48,444 nt of DNA from Bacilli bacterium (GCA_900772445.1 CAAHEL010000070.1:1-48444); one strand, 5' to 3'. Shown: positions 33,369 through 41,144, numbered from the stretch's first letter. Numbers and translations: made by a program. Notes: a model not told the origin generated them from the sequence alone.

Positions 33369-34184
33369 TTGATAAATTGATTTAGGTATTCCTCACACTA
33401 ATAGAACACAACCAAATTTTCTCAGCCAATAGGAAGTAAAAGTCCTCGTAGGGGGCGACCCTATGTCCTCTTTTACTTTTGGATAACTTTTGCCGTGGGG
33501 CAAAATACCTATAGTAAATCTCTCTTACTCGCTTTCACACACGCTAGGAAATTCTATATTATTTGCGTACCTGCAAACCATAATTAGCATTCTGTCATTT
33601 TCGGATGTAGATTTGTGCTACTCGTACCAGTTTCTAGTGTTATACTCCTGTCGCCAGGTATCAACTACACATTGGTTTATTGGTTTTCCTGCCTAGCCTT
33701 TATGCACCATACATAATAGCATATTCGCAGTGTACTCAGTATATGCTTGTACATACCTTTTCCTGATTACCAACCACTAGTCCTGTGCTTTAAATTCTCT
33801 TATGTTCTACTACTATTATCTCTTTCCACACTTTGTGTGTCTCAACAATAATATTACTATTATCGTACACATAATCCCTCAAAAAATCTCTCTTCTAAGT
33901 AATATGAACGAGATAACATCCTTACCACATTGTGTTGTAGTCTTTCATAAGGTTCTAAATCAACTTGTCAAGGAGCATTCCCTACGACCATAGATAGGGA
34001 ATATACTCTATGTTGAATGTTAATTGTAAGTGCTTACGACATTTTAATAAGCACCATAGAATAATAATAAAGTGTGGATTTGCGCCAACATTTTCTATCT
34101 ACTATATCGAATTGCCTCACTATTTGGCTTCTCTATTATTACTCTATGCTACCTATTAGTAGCACATTATTACTTAAATAATGC

Positions 34185-34257
34185 CCTAATGGACATCATT
34201 GAGACAATGATATGTATAGTAGAAAGAAGAACCATTGTCTCAATGATGTCCATTAGG
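34185..34257. repeat. Perfect 25-bp inverted repeat
   Basis: Arms 34185-34209 and 34233-34257 are exact reverse complements (25 bp, CCTAATGGACATCATTGAGA...) around a 23-base loop. It is in the 5' part of the large RNA and is the longest perfect hairpin I saw in the window. As RNA it would be a double-stranded segment long enough for RNase III. Confidence 0.9.
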
Positions 34258-34305
34258 TGTCAAATAAGAATACTATGTAAGTTATACCCTTTCGAGTACA
34301 TATTA

Positions 34306-34334
34306 AGTATATCACAATACTTTTTTATTGTCAA
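34306..34334 (-). promoter_or_regulatory. Promoter of the large RNA
   Basis: TTGACA (34334-34329), 17-base spacer, TATACT (34311-34306), TGTATTGACA context. No ribosome site or start codon follows, which supports an RNA gene. Confidence 0.85.
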
Positions 34335-34473
34335 TACAATTTATTTCTTTTAATAATTTAATGCAAAACATAATTAGTTCTTCTTTAGTAAAATTTACTT
34401 TTTTATCAAAATTGCCCTCAAAATGTTCTTTAATAAGCATTTTATTCAAGATTTCTATTGCAATATCGTTCAT
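34312..34473 (-). CDS. Small hypothetical protein
   Basis: 53 residues, MNDIAIEILNKMLIKEHFEG..., ATG with AAAGG upstream. It overlaps the previous gene by 32 bases, and its 3' end carries the -35 box of the large RNA promoter. Short, helical, function unknown. Confidence 0.55.
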   Translation of the reverse strand: MNDIAIEILNKMLIKEHFEGNFDKKVNFTKEELIMFCIKLLKEINCIDNKKVL

Positions 34474-34723
34474 AATTTTTACCTTTCTTTATGTATTTTT
34501 TCAAATTAATGGTATCACTACCATTTAGGAACTCCCAAATCACATCTTTTTGCAATTGGGAACAATAACAATTTGCATAAACAAACCATTTGTACATAGT
34601 TTTGCACTCCAATGTCTCATATAGTCGTTTTATACTAAATGCGTCTCTAACAAAATCTTCATAACTAAAGAATTTCATAGTATCTCTTACAAATTTGCAT
34701 TCCATTATCTCTTCTCTCGTCAT
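34442..34723 (-). CDS. Hypothetical protein
   Basis: 93 residues, start near GGATAGACTT. Aromatic- and cysteine-containing helical protein (KTMYKWFVYANCYCSQLQKD) ending in a basic tail. Coupled to its neighbours by short overlaps. No family recognised. Confidence 0.65.
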   Translation of the reverse strand: MTREEIMECKFVRDTMKFFSYEDFVRDAFSIKRLYETLECKTMYKWFVYANCYCSQLQKDVIWEFLNGSDTINLKKYIKKGKNYERYCNRNLE

Positions 34724-35121
34724 AAGTCTATCCTTTCTTTAACGTATTCTCTTCTAATCAATAAATGTCCCTTTTTAGTTCTATCTCTATCATGCTCTCT
34801 TTCAAAATACAATAGCAAGTCTCTAATTTTCTTCAAATTTTCAATATCTACTCTTCTTTTAATGTTTTCATCAATTAATTCGCTTGTTATTAGATAAAAT
34901 ATTTCAGGGTCAACTCTTTCCAGAATATGCAAATAATTGTGTGAAGTGTTTTGCCTCAATATCGCTCCATTTTCAAATGTCATTAGCCCACCATTTTTAT
35001 TCGCTATAATCATATGATGATATGAAAGTTGTTTTGTATTATTAAATGTGTATCCCATTTGGTCGTAGCCTAACTTATTCAATTTAAAAGTCTTTATCAT
35101 TTCTCTAGTGATTTCTTTCAT
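34720..35121 (-). CDS. Phage protein with HNH-like signature (tentative)
   Basis: 133 residues. The segment YHHMIIANKNGGLMTFENGA followed by ILRQNTSHNYLHILERVD and ITSELIDENIKRRVDIENL is a pattern I associate with a common small phage protein family whose spacing of His-His, Asn-Gly and His resembles an HNH nuclease core. Catalysis is unproven. The ribosome site is weak, so the start could be the second ATG (residue 8). Confidence 0.6.
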   Translation of the reverse strand: MKEITREMIKTFKLNKLGYDQMGYTFNNTKQLSYHHMIIANKNGGLMTFENGAILRQNTSHNYLHILERVDPEIFYLITSELIDENIKRRVDIENLKKIRDLLLYFEREHDRDRTKKGHLLIRREYVKERIDL

Positions 35122-35389
35122 ATTCAGACACCATATCTTTCAACTTTTCTTTTCTTTTGTTAGAAGAATATTCTCTGCCTTTTGCACAATAAGGACATGA
35201 ACCATGATTTCTACACGTTGGGTCTATTCTTTTACTGCCATAATATGGTTTTCTCTTTTCTTTACCATGCTCTATCGCCTTTTCAAAACTCATTATCTTC
35301 GCCTCCTGCTTAGCCCAATTTAAAAGACACAAAAAACCTGTGCCTAAAATCGTTAAAGTTATAAATAGTATACTTATTATTGTTTCCAT
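35105..35389 (-). CDS. Membrane-anchored protein with cysteine motif
   Basis: 94 residues. An N-terminal transmembrane helix (TIISILFITLTILGTGFLCL) precedes a basic cytoplasmic segment. A zinc-knuckle-like cluster CRNHGSCPYCAKG follows (three Cys, one His). AGGTGATAGT precedes ATG. Possibly a small membrane-tethered metal-binding protein; function unknown. Confidence 0.65.
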   Translation of the reverse strand: METIISILFITLTILGTGFLCLLNWAKQEAKIMSFEKAIEHGKEKRKPYYGSKRIDPTCRNHGSCPYCAKGREYSSNKRKEKLKDMVSEYERNH

Positions 35390-35427
35390 ACTATCACCTA
35401 AGTATAGTATATCACATTTTTAAGCAA

Positions 35428-35455
35428 AATAAAAGAGGTTATTTTATGCCTCTCT
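35428..35455 (-). terminator. Terminator
   Basis: AGAGG-N10-CCTCT stem (35453-35434) followed by TTTTATTTTG on the minus strand, right after the 51-residue ORF. Confidence 0.7.
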
Positions 35456-35610
35456 TAAATTATTATTGTTATTCCTACGAAGATTAAATCAAATTGAACT
35501 GCAAAACCTAAGTCTGTCTTACCTATTAATACTCCAATTGAATAATCTTTAAAATAACAAAAGTTGTGTATTAACAAATGTTTATTAAATCGTTTTGCTG
35601 CCCATTTCAT
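35455..35610 (-). CDS. Small hypothetical protein
   Basis: 51 residues, MKWAAKRFNKHLLIHNFCYF..., with GAGG 8 bases before ATG. The C-terminus is strongly hydrophobic (FDLIFVGITIII), perhaps a membrane-inserted tail. It is the last gene of its transcript. Confidence 0.6.
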   Translation of the reverse strand: MKWAAKRFNKHLLIHNFCYFKDYSIGVLIGKTDLGFAVQFDLIFVGITIII

Positions 35611-35630
35611 CTAATCAACCTCATTTTCAT

Positions 35631-35825
35631 TTACTCATCACTCTCTACTTTTTCTATTTTTATAATTAAATTTGTAATTTCGGCTTCATATGCACTTCTA
35701 AAAGCAATATCTATTGTTGTATGTTTTAATACATCTTCCAAACATTGATTATATGTTTTAAAACCATCTTTAGCAGTTGATACATCAGTATCGTCATAAA
35801 ATTTTTTTATAGTCCATTTATACAT
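35631..35825 (-). CDS. Hypothetical protein
   Basis: 64 residues from ATG 35825, supported by AAGGAAGTGATA upstream, the ribosome-site style used repeatedly in this operon. The start MYKWTIKKFYDDTDVSTAKD with aromatic strands suggests a compact beta-alpha fold. Unknown function. Confidence 0.6.
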   Translation of the reverse strand: MYKWTIKKFYDDTDVSTAKDGFKTYNQCLEDVLKHTTIDIAFRSAYEAEITNLIIKIEKVESDE

Positions 35826-36087
35826 TACTATCACTTCCTTTACATTCTTCATAATGTTCATTGCAATTCATACTTACAACACTATCAATTCTATTATTTT
35901 TTATACATTGATATCTACAACCATCTCCACAACTACAAACATCATATAATTGATAATTTTTACATTTATAGCAATTTTTTTTACCTATTTTTTTTATTTC
36001 TTCAATTATTATTTTTATAATAGATATTGCTATAATTAATAGAATTATAGATATAATAATAATGTCAGTTAAATTAATTACTATCAT
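35818..36087 (-). CDS. Cys-rich membrane protein
   Basis: 89 residues from ATG 36087. A long hydrophobic helix (IIIISIILLIIAISIIKIII) is followed by a cysteine-rich tail: CYKC, CSCGDGC, C and NC pairs within 45 residues, resembling a metal-binding or disulfide-rich knot. Unknown function. Confidence 0.6.
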   Translation of the reverse strand: MIVINLTDIIIISIILLIIAISIIKIIIEEIKKIGKKNCYKCKNYQLYDVCSCGDGCRYQCIKNNRIDSVVSMNCNEHYEECKGSDSNV

Positions 36088-36478
36088 TAATATCACTTCC
36101 TTTTTCTATTTCTTGCATTATATCTAAAATTGTTTCTACAAAATCTTTATCATCAGCATCACAACTATTCATAACATCTTTAAGACATTCTTTTAACTTA
36201 TTCCAATTATCCTTTAAACTTCCTGCATATGCTTTAACATCATCAAATAATGCGTCTTCATCTAATCCTAGTGTTTGTGTTATATCTTCCATTTCTAGTC
36301 TAAATGTTTCTTCATTATCTTGAGTTACTAATAATTGTTCTTTTAGTTGTTGGTTTTCTTGTTGTAACTCTTTTATGTACGATACTAATAAATTACTTTC
36401 TGTAGGTGTTAGTGAATAGTCGAATATGCCGAAACAATTCTCTAAATTAGTAATTATTTTATTTATTTCTTTATTCAT
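36074..36478 (-). CDS. Hypothetical acidic coiled-coil protein
   Basis: 134 residues, ATG after GAGGTGTCAGA. An acidic C-terminal half (GLDEDALFDDVKAYAGSLKD) and a Gln-rich coiled coil (YIKELQQENQQLKEQLLVTQ). Many such proteins occur in phage accessory operons; function unknown. Confidence 0.65.
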   Translation of the reverse strand: MNKEINKIITNLENCFGIFDYSLTPTESNLLVSYIKELQQENQQLKEQLLVTQDNEETFRLEMEDITQTLGLDEDALFDDVKAYAGSLKDNWNKLKECLKDVMNSCDADDKDFVETILDIMQEIEKGSDINDSN

Positions 36479-36708
36479 TCTGACACCTCTTTTAATATAT
36501 CTAATAAATAATCTCTTTGTCTTTCTCTCATGATAATTGTGTCTTCTTCAATTGGCACGAATTTTTCTAAATACATTATTGTCTTATAAATCGCTTCTTT
36601 TTGTTTTTTACATTGTTGTTCAAACAAATAAAACATATTATCAACAACTTCAACAGGTATCATATAATAATCACGAATTTTATATTTTTCTAATTCTTCT
36701 CTATTCAT
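36475..36708 (-). CDS. Hypothetical small protein
   Basis: 77 residues, helical and charged (YLFEQQCKKQKEAIYKTIMY), with an AAGGTGAGGAATA ribosome site and one-codon overlaps on both sides. Unknown function. Confidence 0.6.
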   Translation of the reverse strand: MNREELEKYKIRDYYMIPVEVVDNMFYLFEQQCKKQKEAIYKTIMYLEKFVPIEEDTIIMRERQRDYLLDILKEVSE

Positions 36709-36911
36709 TATTCCTCACCTTTGCTTTCTAAATTAACAAGTCTTTGTTGTTCTATTTCTCCTAAATATTGTATTTTAGCAATAAACTCATATAACTGTTC
36801 TATTTCTGCCTCTAATATTTTTATTTTAGTTTCTTTTACTTTTACTTCTTTTTGCATATCATTATCTAATCTTTTAATATTTTCAAGTAAAGTAAATTCT
36901 TCTTTTTTCAT
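36708..36911 (-). CDS. Hypothetical coiled-coil protein
   Basis: 67 residues, almost entirely a heptad coiled coil (NDMQKEVKVKETKIKILEAE). ATG after GGTGGAGG. It sits directly downstream of the methyltransferase gene with a one-base overlap. Confidence 0.6.
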   Translation of the reverse strand: MKKEEFTLLENIKRLDNDMQKEVKVKETKIKILEAEIEQLYEFIAKIQYLGEIEQQRLVNLESKGEE

Positions 36912-37648
36912 TATTCCTCCACCTTTGCAACTATATTGTTTATTCTTTCTTTTGCAATATTAAAATAATTTTCATCTAATTCAATTCCTATAAAATTTCT
37001 ATTTAATTCTGTACATGCAACTCCTGTTGTTCCTACCCCCATAAACGGGTCTATAACAATATCATTTTTGTTTGAACTATTTTCTATTAGTATTTTCATT
37101 AATTCAACTGGTTTTTCTGTTGGATGTTTCTTTTTACCAATAATATTGGGGATATCCAAAACATTTTTTGTTCCCATATTATTTATATTTCTTGCTTTCC
37201 CTTTTCTTAACATTAAAATAAATTCACAATTATTAAGATAATATCTATTAGGGGTTGCATTGTTTTTTCTCCATACCAATATATTTTGAAATTTGAACCC
37301 AACATTTTCTGCTTCTTGTTGCAATTCCTTTAAGTTTCTTGCATTTATCATTATGTAACAATGTGTATCTTTCTTTAATATTCTAAATAACTCTGGTAAC
37401 CATTGTTTAAATTCAATGTCATTATTATCAAATAACTTACCACTTTTTATGTTTTCAAAATTATATAACTGCCCTTGTGTTTCCCATTTTACCGAACATT
37501 TTCCACAACCTTTTTTATTACCATAAGCACCTGTTGTGCAACCACCACTTATAATATGATAAGGGCAATCCGTTACTATCAAATCTATACTTTCATTTGG
37601 TATATCTTTCATCAGTTCCAAGCAATCCCCTCTTCTTAAATCTATCAT
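36911..37648 (-). CDS. DNA methyltransferase (beta-class, N6-adenine/N4-cytosine type)
   Basis: 245 residues. The order of motifs is beta-class: catalytic motif IV first (IVTDCPYHI, residues about 25-32) and S-adenosylmethionine motif I near the C-terminus (DIVIDPFMGVGTTGVACTEL), with FIGIELDENYFNIAKERI following. The catalytic motif is DCPY rather than the usual DPPY/NPPY. A basic insert GNKKGCGKCSVKW carries two close Cys. It would methylate phage DNA, probably to resist host restriction; no partner endonuclease is adjacent. Target sequence unknown. Confidence 0.87.
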   Translation of the reverse strand: MIDLRRGDCLELMKDIPNESIDLIVTDCPYHIISGGCTTGAYGNKKGCGKCSVKWETQGQLYNFENIKSGKLFDNNDIEFKQWLPELFRILKKDTHCYIMINARNLKELQQEAENVGFKFQNILVWRKNNATPNRYYLNNCEFILMLRKGKARNINNMGTKNVLDIPNIIGKKKHPTEKPVELMKILIENSSNKNDIVIDPFMGVGTTGVACTELNRNFIGIELDENYFNIAKERINNIVAKVEE

Positions 37649-37666
37649 TATCTATAATTCCTTTCT

Positions 37667-37942
37667 TTATTTTTTTGGCATATTGTAAATTAATATTGGT
37701 TTAGGTATCAAATCTATTTCTTCGCCTAGTCTATTTGTTTTTATTACACACGCATAATTTCTCATAATATTTTGTATTTCATCTAAAATTTCAATGGCTC
37801 TTTCTTTTGTTTTGTATGTTCCTAATTCAGTGTTATCTCCATTATAAGTACTAATTCTTTTATTTTCATAATTGGCATCTAAAAATATATTATCTACTTT
37901 TTGTAATATTCTCTTATCTTGGCTTCTTATCCATAACTCCAT
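37667..37942 (-). CDS. Hypothetical protein
   Basis: 91 residues, ATG after AAAGGACTGATA. Mixed alpha/beta (MELWIRSQDKRILQKVDNIF, ERAIEILDEIQNIMRNYACV), ending in KPILIYNMPKK. This pattern of a strand, a helix and a final strand resembles other small phage proteins without assigned role. Confidence 0.6.
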   Translation of the reverse strand: MELWIRSQDKRILQKVDNIFLDANYENKRISTYNGDNTELGTYKTKERAIEILDEIQNIMRNYACVIKTNRLGEEIDLIPKPILIYNMPKK

Positions 37943-38021
37943 TTTTATCAGTCCTTTGTATTTCTTCTCTTGCCATTTCTTTTATATGTTCTTTAAATTG
38001 ATTTTCTTGTTCTTTATCCAT
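37914..38021 (-). CDS. Very small hypothetical protein
   Basis: 35 residues, MDKEQENQFKEHIKEMAREE..., with AGGAG about 11 bases upstream of ATG. It overlaps the next gene by 29 bases. Highly charged helix. Tentative because of its length. Confidence 0.4.
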   Translation of the reverse strand: MDKEQENQFKEHIKEMAREEIQRTDKNGVMDKKPR

Positions 38022-38034
38022 ATTCTTATTTCTC

Positions 38035-38364
38035 CTAATCTTCAAATACTGTTAAAAATTTTTTATTTCCACTACTCCCAAAACATAAATTACCCTCATC
38101 ACATATTAAAGATAATTCATTGAACGTAACTTCTTCAGGACATTTGTATATTCTGTATTCTCCGTGTAAATAACATGCTTCCCTTGAATAAACAATATCA
38201 TTTTTTTCTAATTCTTCTTCTGTGGGACTTTCATGTTTCAAATCACTTATTTTTAATATCTTATATTTATCTTGTAGTTCTTTGTAAATTTCTCTATTAA
38301 TTTTTCCTTTTTCTCTTTCATTTTTAGTAAAAGCCCAACCATTATATACTATTCTTTCTATCAT
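38035..38364 (-). CDS. Hypothetical protein
   Basis: 109 residues, ATG after AAAGGAGGAGGATAAATA. The start MIERIVYNGWAFTKNEREKG is basic. A central region with paired cysteines (YSREACYLHGEYRIYKC) and a final NLCFGSSGNKKFLTVFED segment. Unknown function. Confidence 0.62.
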   Translation of the reverse strand: MIERIVYNGWAFTKNEREKGKINREIYKELQDKYKILKISDLKHESPTEEELEKNDIVYSREACYLHGEYRIYKCPEEVTFNELSLICDEGNLCFGSSGNKKFLTVFED

Positions 38365-38588
38365 TATTTATCCTCCTCCTTTTCTAAAAATCTCTTATTA
38401 TATTCATTAATCCCTAATCTTAAGACTAAATCTAATTTTTCTTTTTCAATTATATTAGGAATTATATTATTCTCCTCGCAATATCTTTCTATTGCTTTTA
38501 ATGTTTCTTTGTCTTGATTACTTATAATTTCGGTAATCATTGTTTGGGAATACCTCAATAATTCTTCGCTTTCATTATATTCAAACAT
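38364..38588 (-). CDS. Hypothetical small protein
   Basis: 74 residues, acidic helical (FEYNESEELLRYSQTMITEI). AGGAGAAATAATC precedes ATG; one-base overlap with the downstream gene. Unknown function. Confidence 0.6.
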   Translation of the reverse strand: MFEYNESEELLRYSQTMITEIISNQDKETLKAIERYCEENNIIPNIIEKEKLDLVLRLGINEYNKRFLEKEEDK

Positions 38589-38590
38589 GA

Positions 38591-38722
38591 TTATTTCTCC
38601 TTTAACTCCGCTACTATTACTCTTTCTCCACAGTCATTTTCACAATATATAAAGCCATTTTCTACATAAAATTTTAGATAACTTGCATTCTTTATATCAA
38701 CTATATCAATTTTCTTTTTCAT
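38591..38722 (-). CDS. Small hypothetical protein
   Basis: 43 residues, MKKKIDIVDIKNASYLKFYV..., starting at an ATGA overlap with the preceding zinc-ribbon gene and with AAGG upstream. Strand-rich with CENDCGERV in the middle, so possibly a small beta hairpin with a Cys pair. Unknown function. Confidence 0.5.
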   Translation of the reverse strand: MKKKIDIVDIKNASYLKFYVENGFIYCENDCGERVIVAELKEK

Positions 38723-38928
38723 TTTCTGCCTTTATATTTTCTTTTTATAATCGGAACTGATATACTCCATTCGCATTGTGGACATATTAGAAATCGATAA
38801 TAGTCTGGAATAACCCTAAAATCTATATCATTTATTGTATAAGTAAATTTGCAACCGCAAACTTCGCATTTTTTTACATAAACTATTTCATCTGGTAAAG
38901 TTTTAGTTCCTTTTTTAATTATTTTCAT
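38719..38928 (-). CDS. Small zinc-ribbon protein
   Basis: 69 residues. Two CxxC pairs (CEVCGC at about 21-26 and CPQC at about 49-52) separated by a strand region form a classical zinc ribbon, followed by a basic tail (IIKRKYKGRK). Likely nucleic-acid or protein binding. GATAGGAGAATAGAT precedes ATG. Confidence 0.7.
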   Translation of the reverse strand: MKIIKKGTKTLPDEIVYVKKCEVCGCKFTYTINDIDFRVIPDYYRFLICPQCEWSISVPIIKRKYKGRK

Positions 38929-38930
38929 AT

Positions 38931-39338
38931 CTATTCTCCTATCTTTTCATGTAAAATGTTTAAATCATTCCCATCACCATCTATGTAAATAGGTTTCTTA
39001 TCATCACTATTTAATGCTCTATCTACAAATATTGTTGTTTCATCTATAAGCCCTTTTAAGCCCTCTACTGTATTAAAACCATCATAGTCAAATATTAGAC
39101 CATATATTAGGTCTAGATAAGCATTTTTTATATCTATTTCCCTTTGTAAGTCCTCTAATTTCACAATTGCATTTGTTATTGTCATGCCTGATATTAACTC
39201 AGCATAATCTTCGTATTTAAAACCTAATTTATCATAAATTAAGTATCTATAAGACCCACTTTCATTATTTATAAAATCTGCTAGTGCTTTAAATACTTTC
39301 TTCGTTTGGTCTAATCTTATCTCTTCTTCATCTATCAT
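38931..39338 (-). CDS. Hypothetical protein
   Basis: 135 residues, helical and acidic, with YRYLIYDKLGFKYEDYAELI and TNAIVKLEDLQREIDIKNAY segments. Family of unknown role. Two bases separate it from the zinc-ribbon gene. Confidence 0.6.
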   Translation of the reverse strand: MIDEEEIRLDQTKKVFKALADFINNESGSYRYLIYDKLGFKYEDYAELISGMTITNAIVKLEDLQREIDIKNAYLDLIYGLIFDYDGFNTVEGLKGLIDETTIFVDRALNSDDKKPIYIDGDGNDLNILHEKIGE

Positions 39339-39539
39339 TTAATCACTTTCCTTTTTTAATTTATCAAAATAATCTTTTTTGTTATCTCCTAGAGTATTCC
39401 CGTAAACTCCATCAACAACATCAACTAAATAATCTTTAATAACTTTTGCTTCTCTAATGTCTTTTAATTCTTCTATTAGTTGTATAATACATAATTTCAT
39501 GTAAGCATTTTCTTTAACTAATTTTAAATGTTCACTCAT
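39339..39539 (-). CDS. Hypothetical small protein
   Basis: 66 residues, MSEHLKLVKENAYMKLCIIQ..., with a VDVVDGVYGNTLGDNKKDYF tail. A common style of short helical phage accessory protein. GGTGAGTAAAG precedes ATG. Confidence 0.6.
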   Translation of the reverse strand: MSEHLKLVKENAYMKLCIIQLIEELKDIREAKVIKDYLVDVVDGVYGNTLGDNKKDYFDKLKKESD

Positions 39540-39541
39540 CT

Positions 39542-39922
39542 TTACTCACCTACCTTATAAGCCATTTGTTCCATTTGCTCGTGTGTGATGACTGATTTTA
39601 TATTTTCTTCATATAGCCATACATAATTTTCATCTTCGCCTATGTCAATTCTTTTAACTCCACTTTGTTTAGATTTAACTTCATGCCCATTAACATAATC
39701 TCCCTTTTCCAAAATATCAATGATATTAAAACTTGTCTTACATTCTTTTATGATTTTTTCATCAGTATAAAATTCATAATTAAATTTATAGCCAGTATTT
39801 AGAAAATCATCTAATTTAATTACTTTAACTCTAGGCTTCCCATAACCATCATCTTTAGTTATATTTACTATTTTTCTAATACCATAAGGAGTTCTAATAA
39901 ATTGCCCAACTTCTAATTTCAT
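39542..39922 (-). CDS. Hypothetical beta-rich phage protein
   Basis: 126 residues from ATG 39922 (the GTG at 39931 is alternative). The N-terminus MKLEVGQFIRTPYGIRKIVN and the C-terminus NIKSVITHEQMEQMAYKVGE match a widespread small phage protein family with a beta-barrel-like body. Function unknown. Confidence 0.62.
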   Translation of the reverse strand: MKLEVGQFIRTPYGIRKIVNITKDDGYGKPRVKVIKLDDFLNTGYKFNYEFYTDEKIIKECKTSFNIIDILEKGDYVNGHEVKSKQSGVKRIDIGEDENYVWLYEENIKSVITHEQMEQMAYKVGE

Positions 39923-39937
39923 TTTTATCACTCTTTT

Positions 39938-40225
39938 CTATACATCACTTAAATATGGTTGATTGAAATCTTCATCATACCAAAATTCTTTTATTCTTCT
40001 TCTTGTTTGCGTATCAAAAGCTCCAAAACTTCTAAATCTCCATTCTTTTAAAATAACGTAACCAAAGAACTCTTCCCTTATCCCATAAATATTAGTTCCA
40101 CAAGTGCATATTTTTGTATTATCACATACTAAATATTCTCTTTTATCTTCTATTACATAATCAAGTTCTATTTCTAATGCTTTTGCTATATCTCCTAATT
40201 CTTTTAAAACTTCATCTTTTTTCAT
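39938..40225 (-). CDS. Hypothetical protein
   Basis: 95 residues with a central CTCGTNIYGIREEFFGYVIL segment containing a close Cys pair and aromatic-rich end (EFWYDEDFNQPYL). GGGGAGTAAAAATA precedes ATG. Unknown function. Confidence 0.6.
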   Translation of the reverse strand: MKKDEVLKELGDIAKALEIELDYVIEDKREYLVCDNTKICTCGTNIYGIREEFFGYVILKEWRFRSFGAFDTQTRRRIKEFWYDEDFNQPYLSDV

Positions 40226-40230
40226 TATTT

Positions 40231-40503
40231 TTACTCCCCTTTCAAAATCTTCAAATAATCTTGTAAAAAATAAATTAGTAACTTTCTATAATCCAACTTC
40301 TCATTTGTATAAAATCCTGGGTTCCAAGTGGCTTCATCATTTAATAAAATATGTTCATATAATTCATGCTCTATATCTCTAACTACTTTATTTATTCTTT
40401 TTTCATATATTGCTTGTGTAGTCTCATACCATTGTATTATTTTTGCTTGTTTGTTTACTTCTTCTTCTAATCTTTTTATTGTATTTTCTAATTCTTTATT
40501 CAT
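40231..40503 (-). CDS. Hypothetical helical protein
   Basis: 90 residues. An N-terminal coiled coil (TIKRLEEEVNKQAKIIQWYE) is followed by a short region ending LLIYFLQDYLKILKGE. AAAAAGGAG precedes ATG. Unknown function. Confidence 0.6.
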   Translation of the reverse strand: MNKELENTIKRLEEEVNKQAKIIQWYETTQAIYEKRINKVVRDIEHELYEHILLNDEATWNPGFYTNEKLDYRKLLIYFLQDYLKILKGE

Positions 40504-40544
40504 ACTTATTCTCCTTTTTCATATCTTTAAATTTTTCTTTCATA

Positions 40545-41051
40545 TTACTCGCCATATTCTTCTCTTGGGTTACTCTCTTCTTGATTTTCTAACTCCTTTA
40601 TTTCCTCTTTCTGATGGTCTATGATATTTAGCAAATCTTCTATTATTAGGTTCTTTTCTTTAGCAAAATCGTACTCTGTCAATGTAACATTTGCTACTCT
40701 TTCCTTTAATTTACTCTTTTTGTTAAATGTTATCCCCATATTTCTTATGATATAGTCCGTAATAACGTCCAAATTAGGCTCTAATTGGTTATACACATCT
40801 ACTTTTTCATATTTATTTAGGTCTTTCTCATATAAATCCCCTACAGATATTTCCCATTCTCTCTTACCCCAATATCTATACATGAACTCACCCCTTAAGC
40901 ATTCTTTAAACCCCATTCTATCCTTGATTTTACCCTTTTTAACCATCTCTTGTAGCCTTTTTAATGTGTCCTCATGTAACACGTTAGTATTATTCATTTC
41001 CTTTGCATTAAAATCATAATACATTGCATAATATTTAATCTCTTTTCTCAT
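40545..41051 (-). CDS. Hypothetical phage protein, first gene of the operon
   Basis: 168 residues, ATG after AAAGGGAGG. The N-terminal YYAMYYDFNAKEMNNTNVLH, FMYRYWGKREWEISVGDLYE and KVDVYNQLEPNLDVITDYII are recognisable blocks of a common family in phages of low-GC hosts with no known function. An acidic C-terminal coiled coil follows (DHQKEEIKELENQEESN). It is led by a near-perfect promoter and heads the 34-41 kb accessory operon. Confidence 0.68.
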   Translation of the reverse strand: MRKEIKYYAMYYDFNAKEMNNTNVLHEDTLKRLQEMVKKGKIKDRMGFKECLRGEFMYRYWGKREWEISVGDLYEKDLNKYEKVDVYNQLEPNLDVITDYIIRNMGITFNKKSKLKERVANVTLTEYDFAKEKNLIIEDLLNIIDHQKEEIKELENQEESNPREEYGE

Positions 41052-41076
41052 TATGCCTCCCTTTAATTATGTCTCT

Positions 41077-41105
41077 ATTATACCTTTTATTATTTATAAT
41101 GTCAA
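41077..41105 (-). promoter_or_regulatory. Promoter of the 34-41 kb operon
   Basis: TTGACA (41105-41100), 17-base spacer, TATAAT (41082-41077), TGTATTGACA context, just downstream of the second RNA's terminator. Confidence 0.88.
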
Positions 41106-41121
41106 TACATTTATAAACCAC

Positions 41122-41144
41122 AAAAAAACAACCTTTTATGGTTG
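41122..41144 (-). terminator. 3' terminator of the second structured RNA
   Basis: CAACC-ATAAAA-GGTTG stem (41144-41129) followed by TTTTTTT on the minus strand. Confidence 0.88.

Larger units (their letters stand above)
33322..34300 (-). ncRNA. Large structured non-coding RNA (about 980 nt)
   Basis: No minus-strand ORF of useful length is present. A near-perfect promoter lies at 34306-34334 and an intrinsic terminator at 33322-33368. Minus-strand hairpins are dense. They include a perfect 25-bp stem (34257-34233 with 34209-34185), GTGCTTA/TAAGCAC (34055-34031), ATTCCCTA/TAGGGAAT (34002-33977), and CCTG-GCGA-CAGG (33658-33647, a GNRA tetraloop). TTTTGCC/GGCAAAA (33505-33488) and AAGTAAAAG/CTTTTACTT (33478-33434) also occur. 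Long-range CTAGTG/CACTAG pairing is possible. Size, phage setting and the presence of phage tRNAs recall the GOLLD and ROOL giant RNAs, but I cannot assign a class. Plus-strand ORFs here lack ribosome sites. Confidence 0.75.

Noticed and set aside
33300..33372. A third tRNA on the plus strand suggested by GGAGCATAACC
   Set aside because: No matching acceptor, D-arm or anticodon arm could be placed; the bases fit the terminator stem of the leftward RNA.
33490..34353. Plus-strand ORFs of 60-93 codons in the large RNA region
   Set aside because: No ribosome sites, odd composition, and the promoter and terminator lie on the opposite strand.
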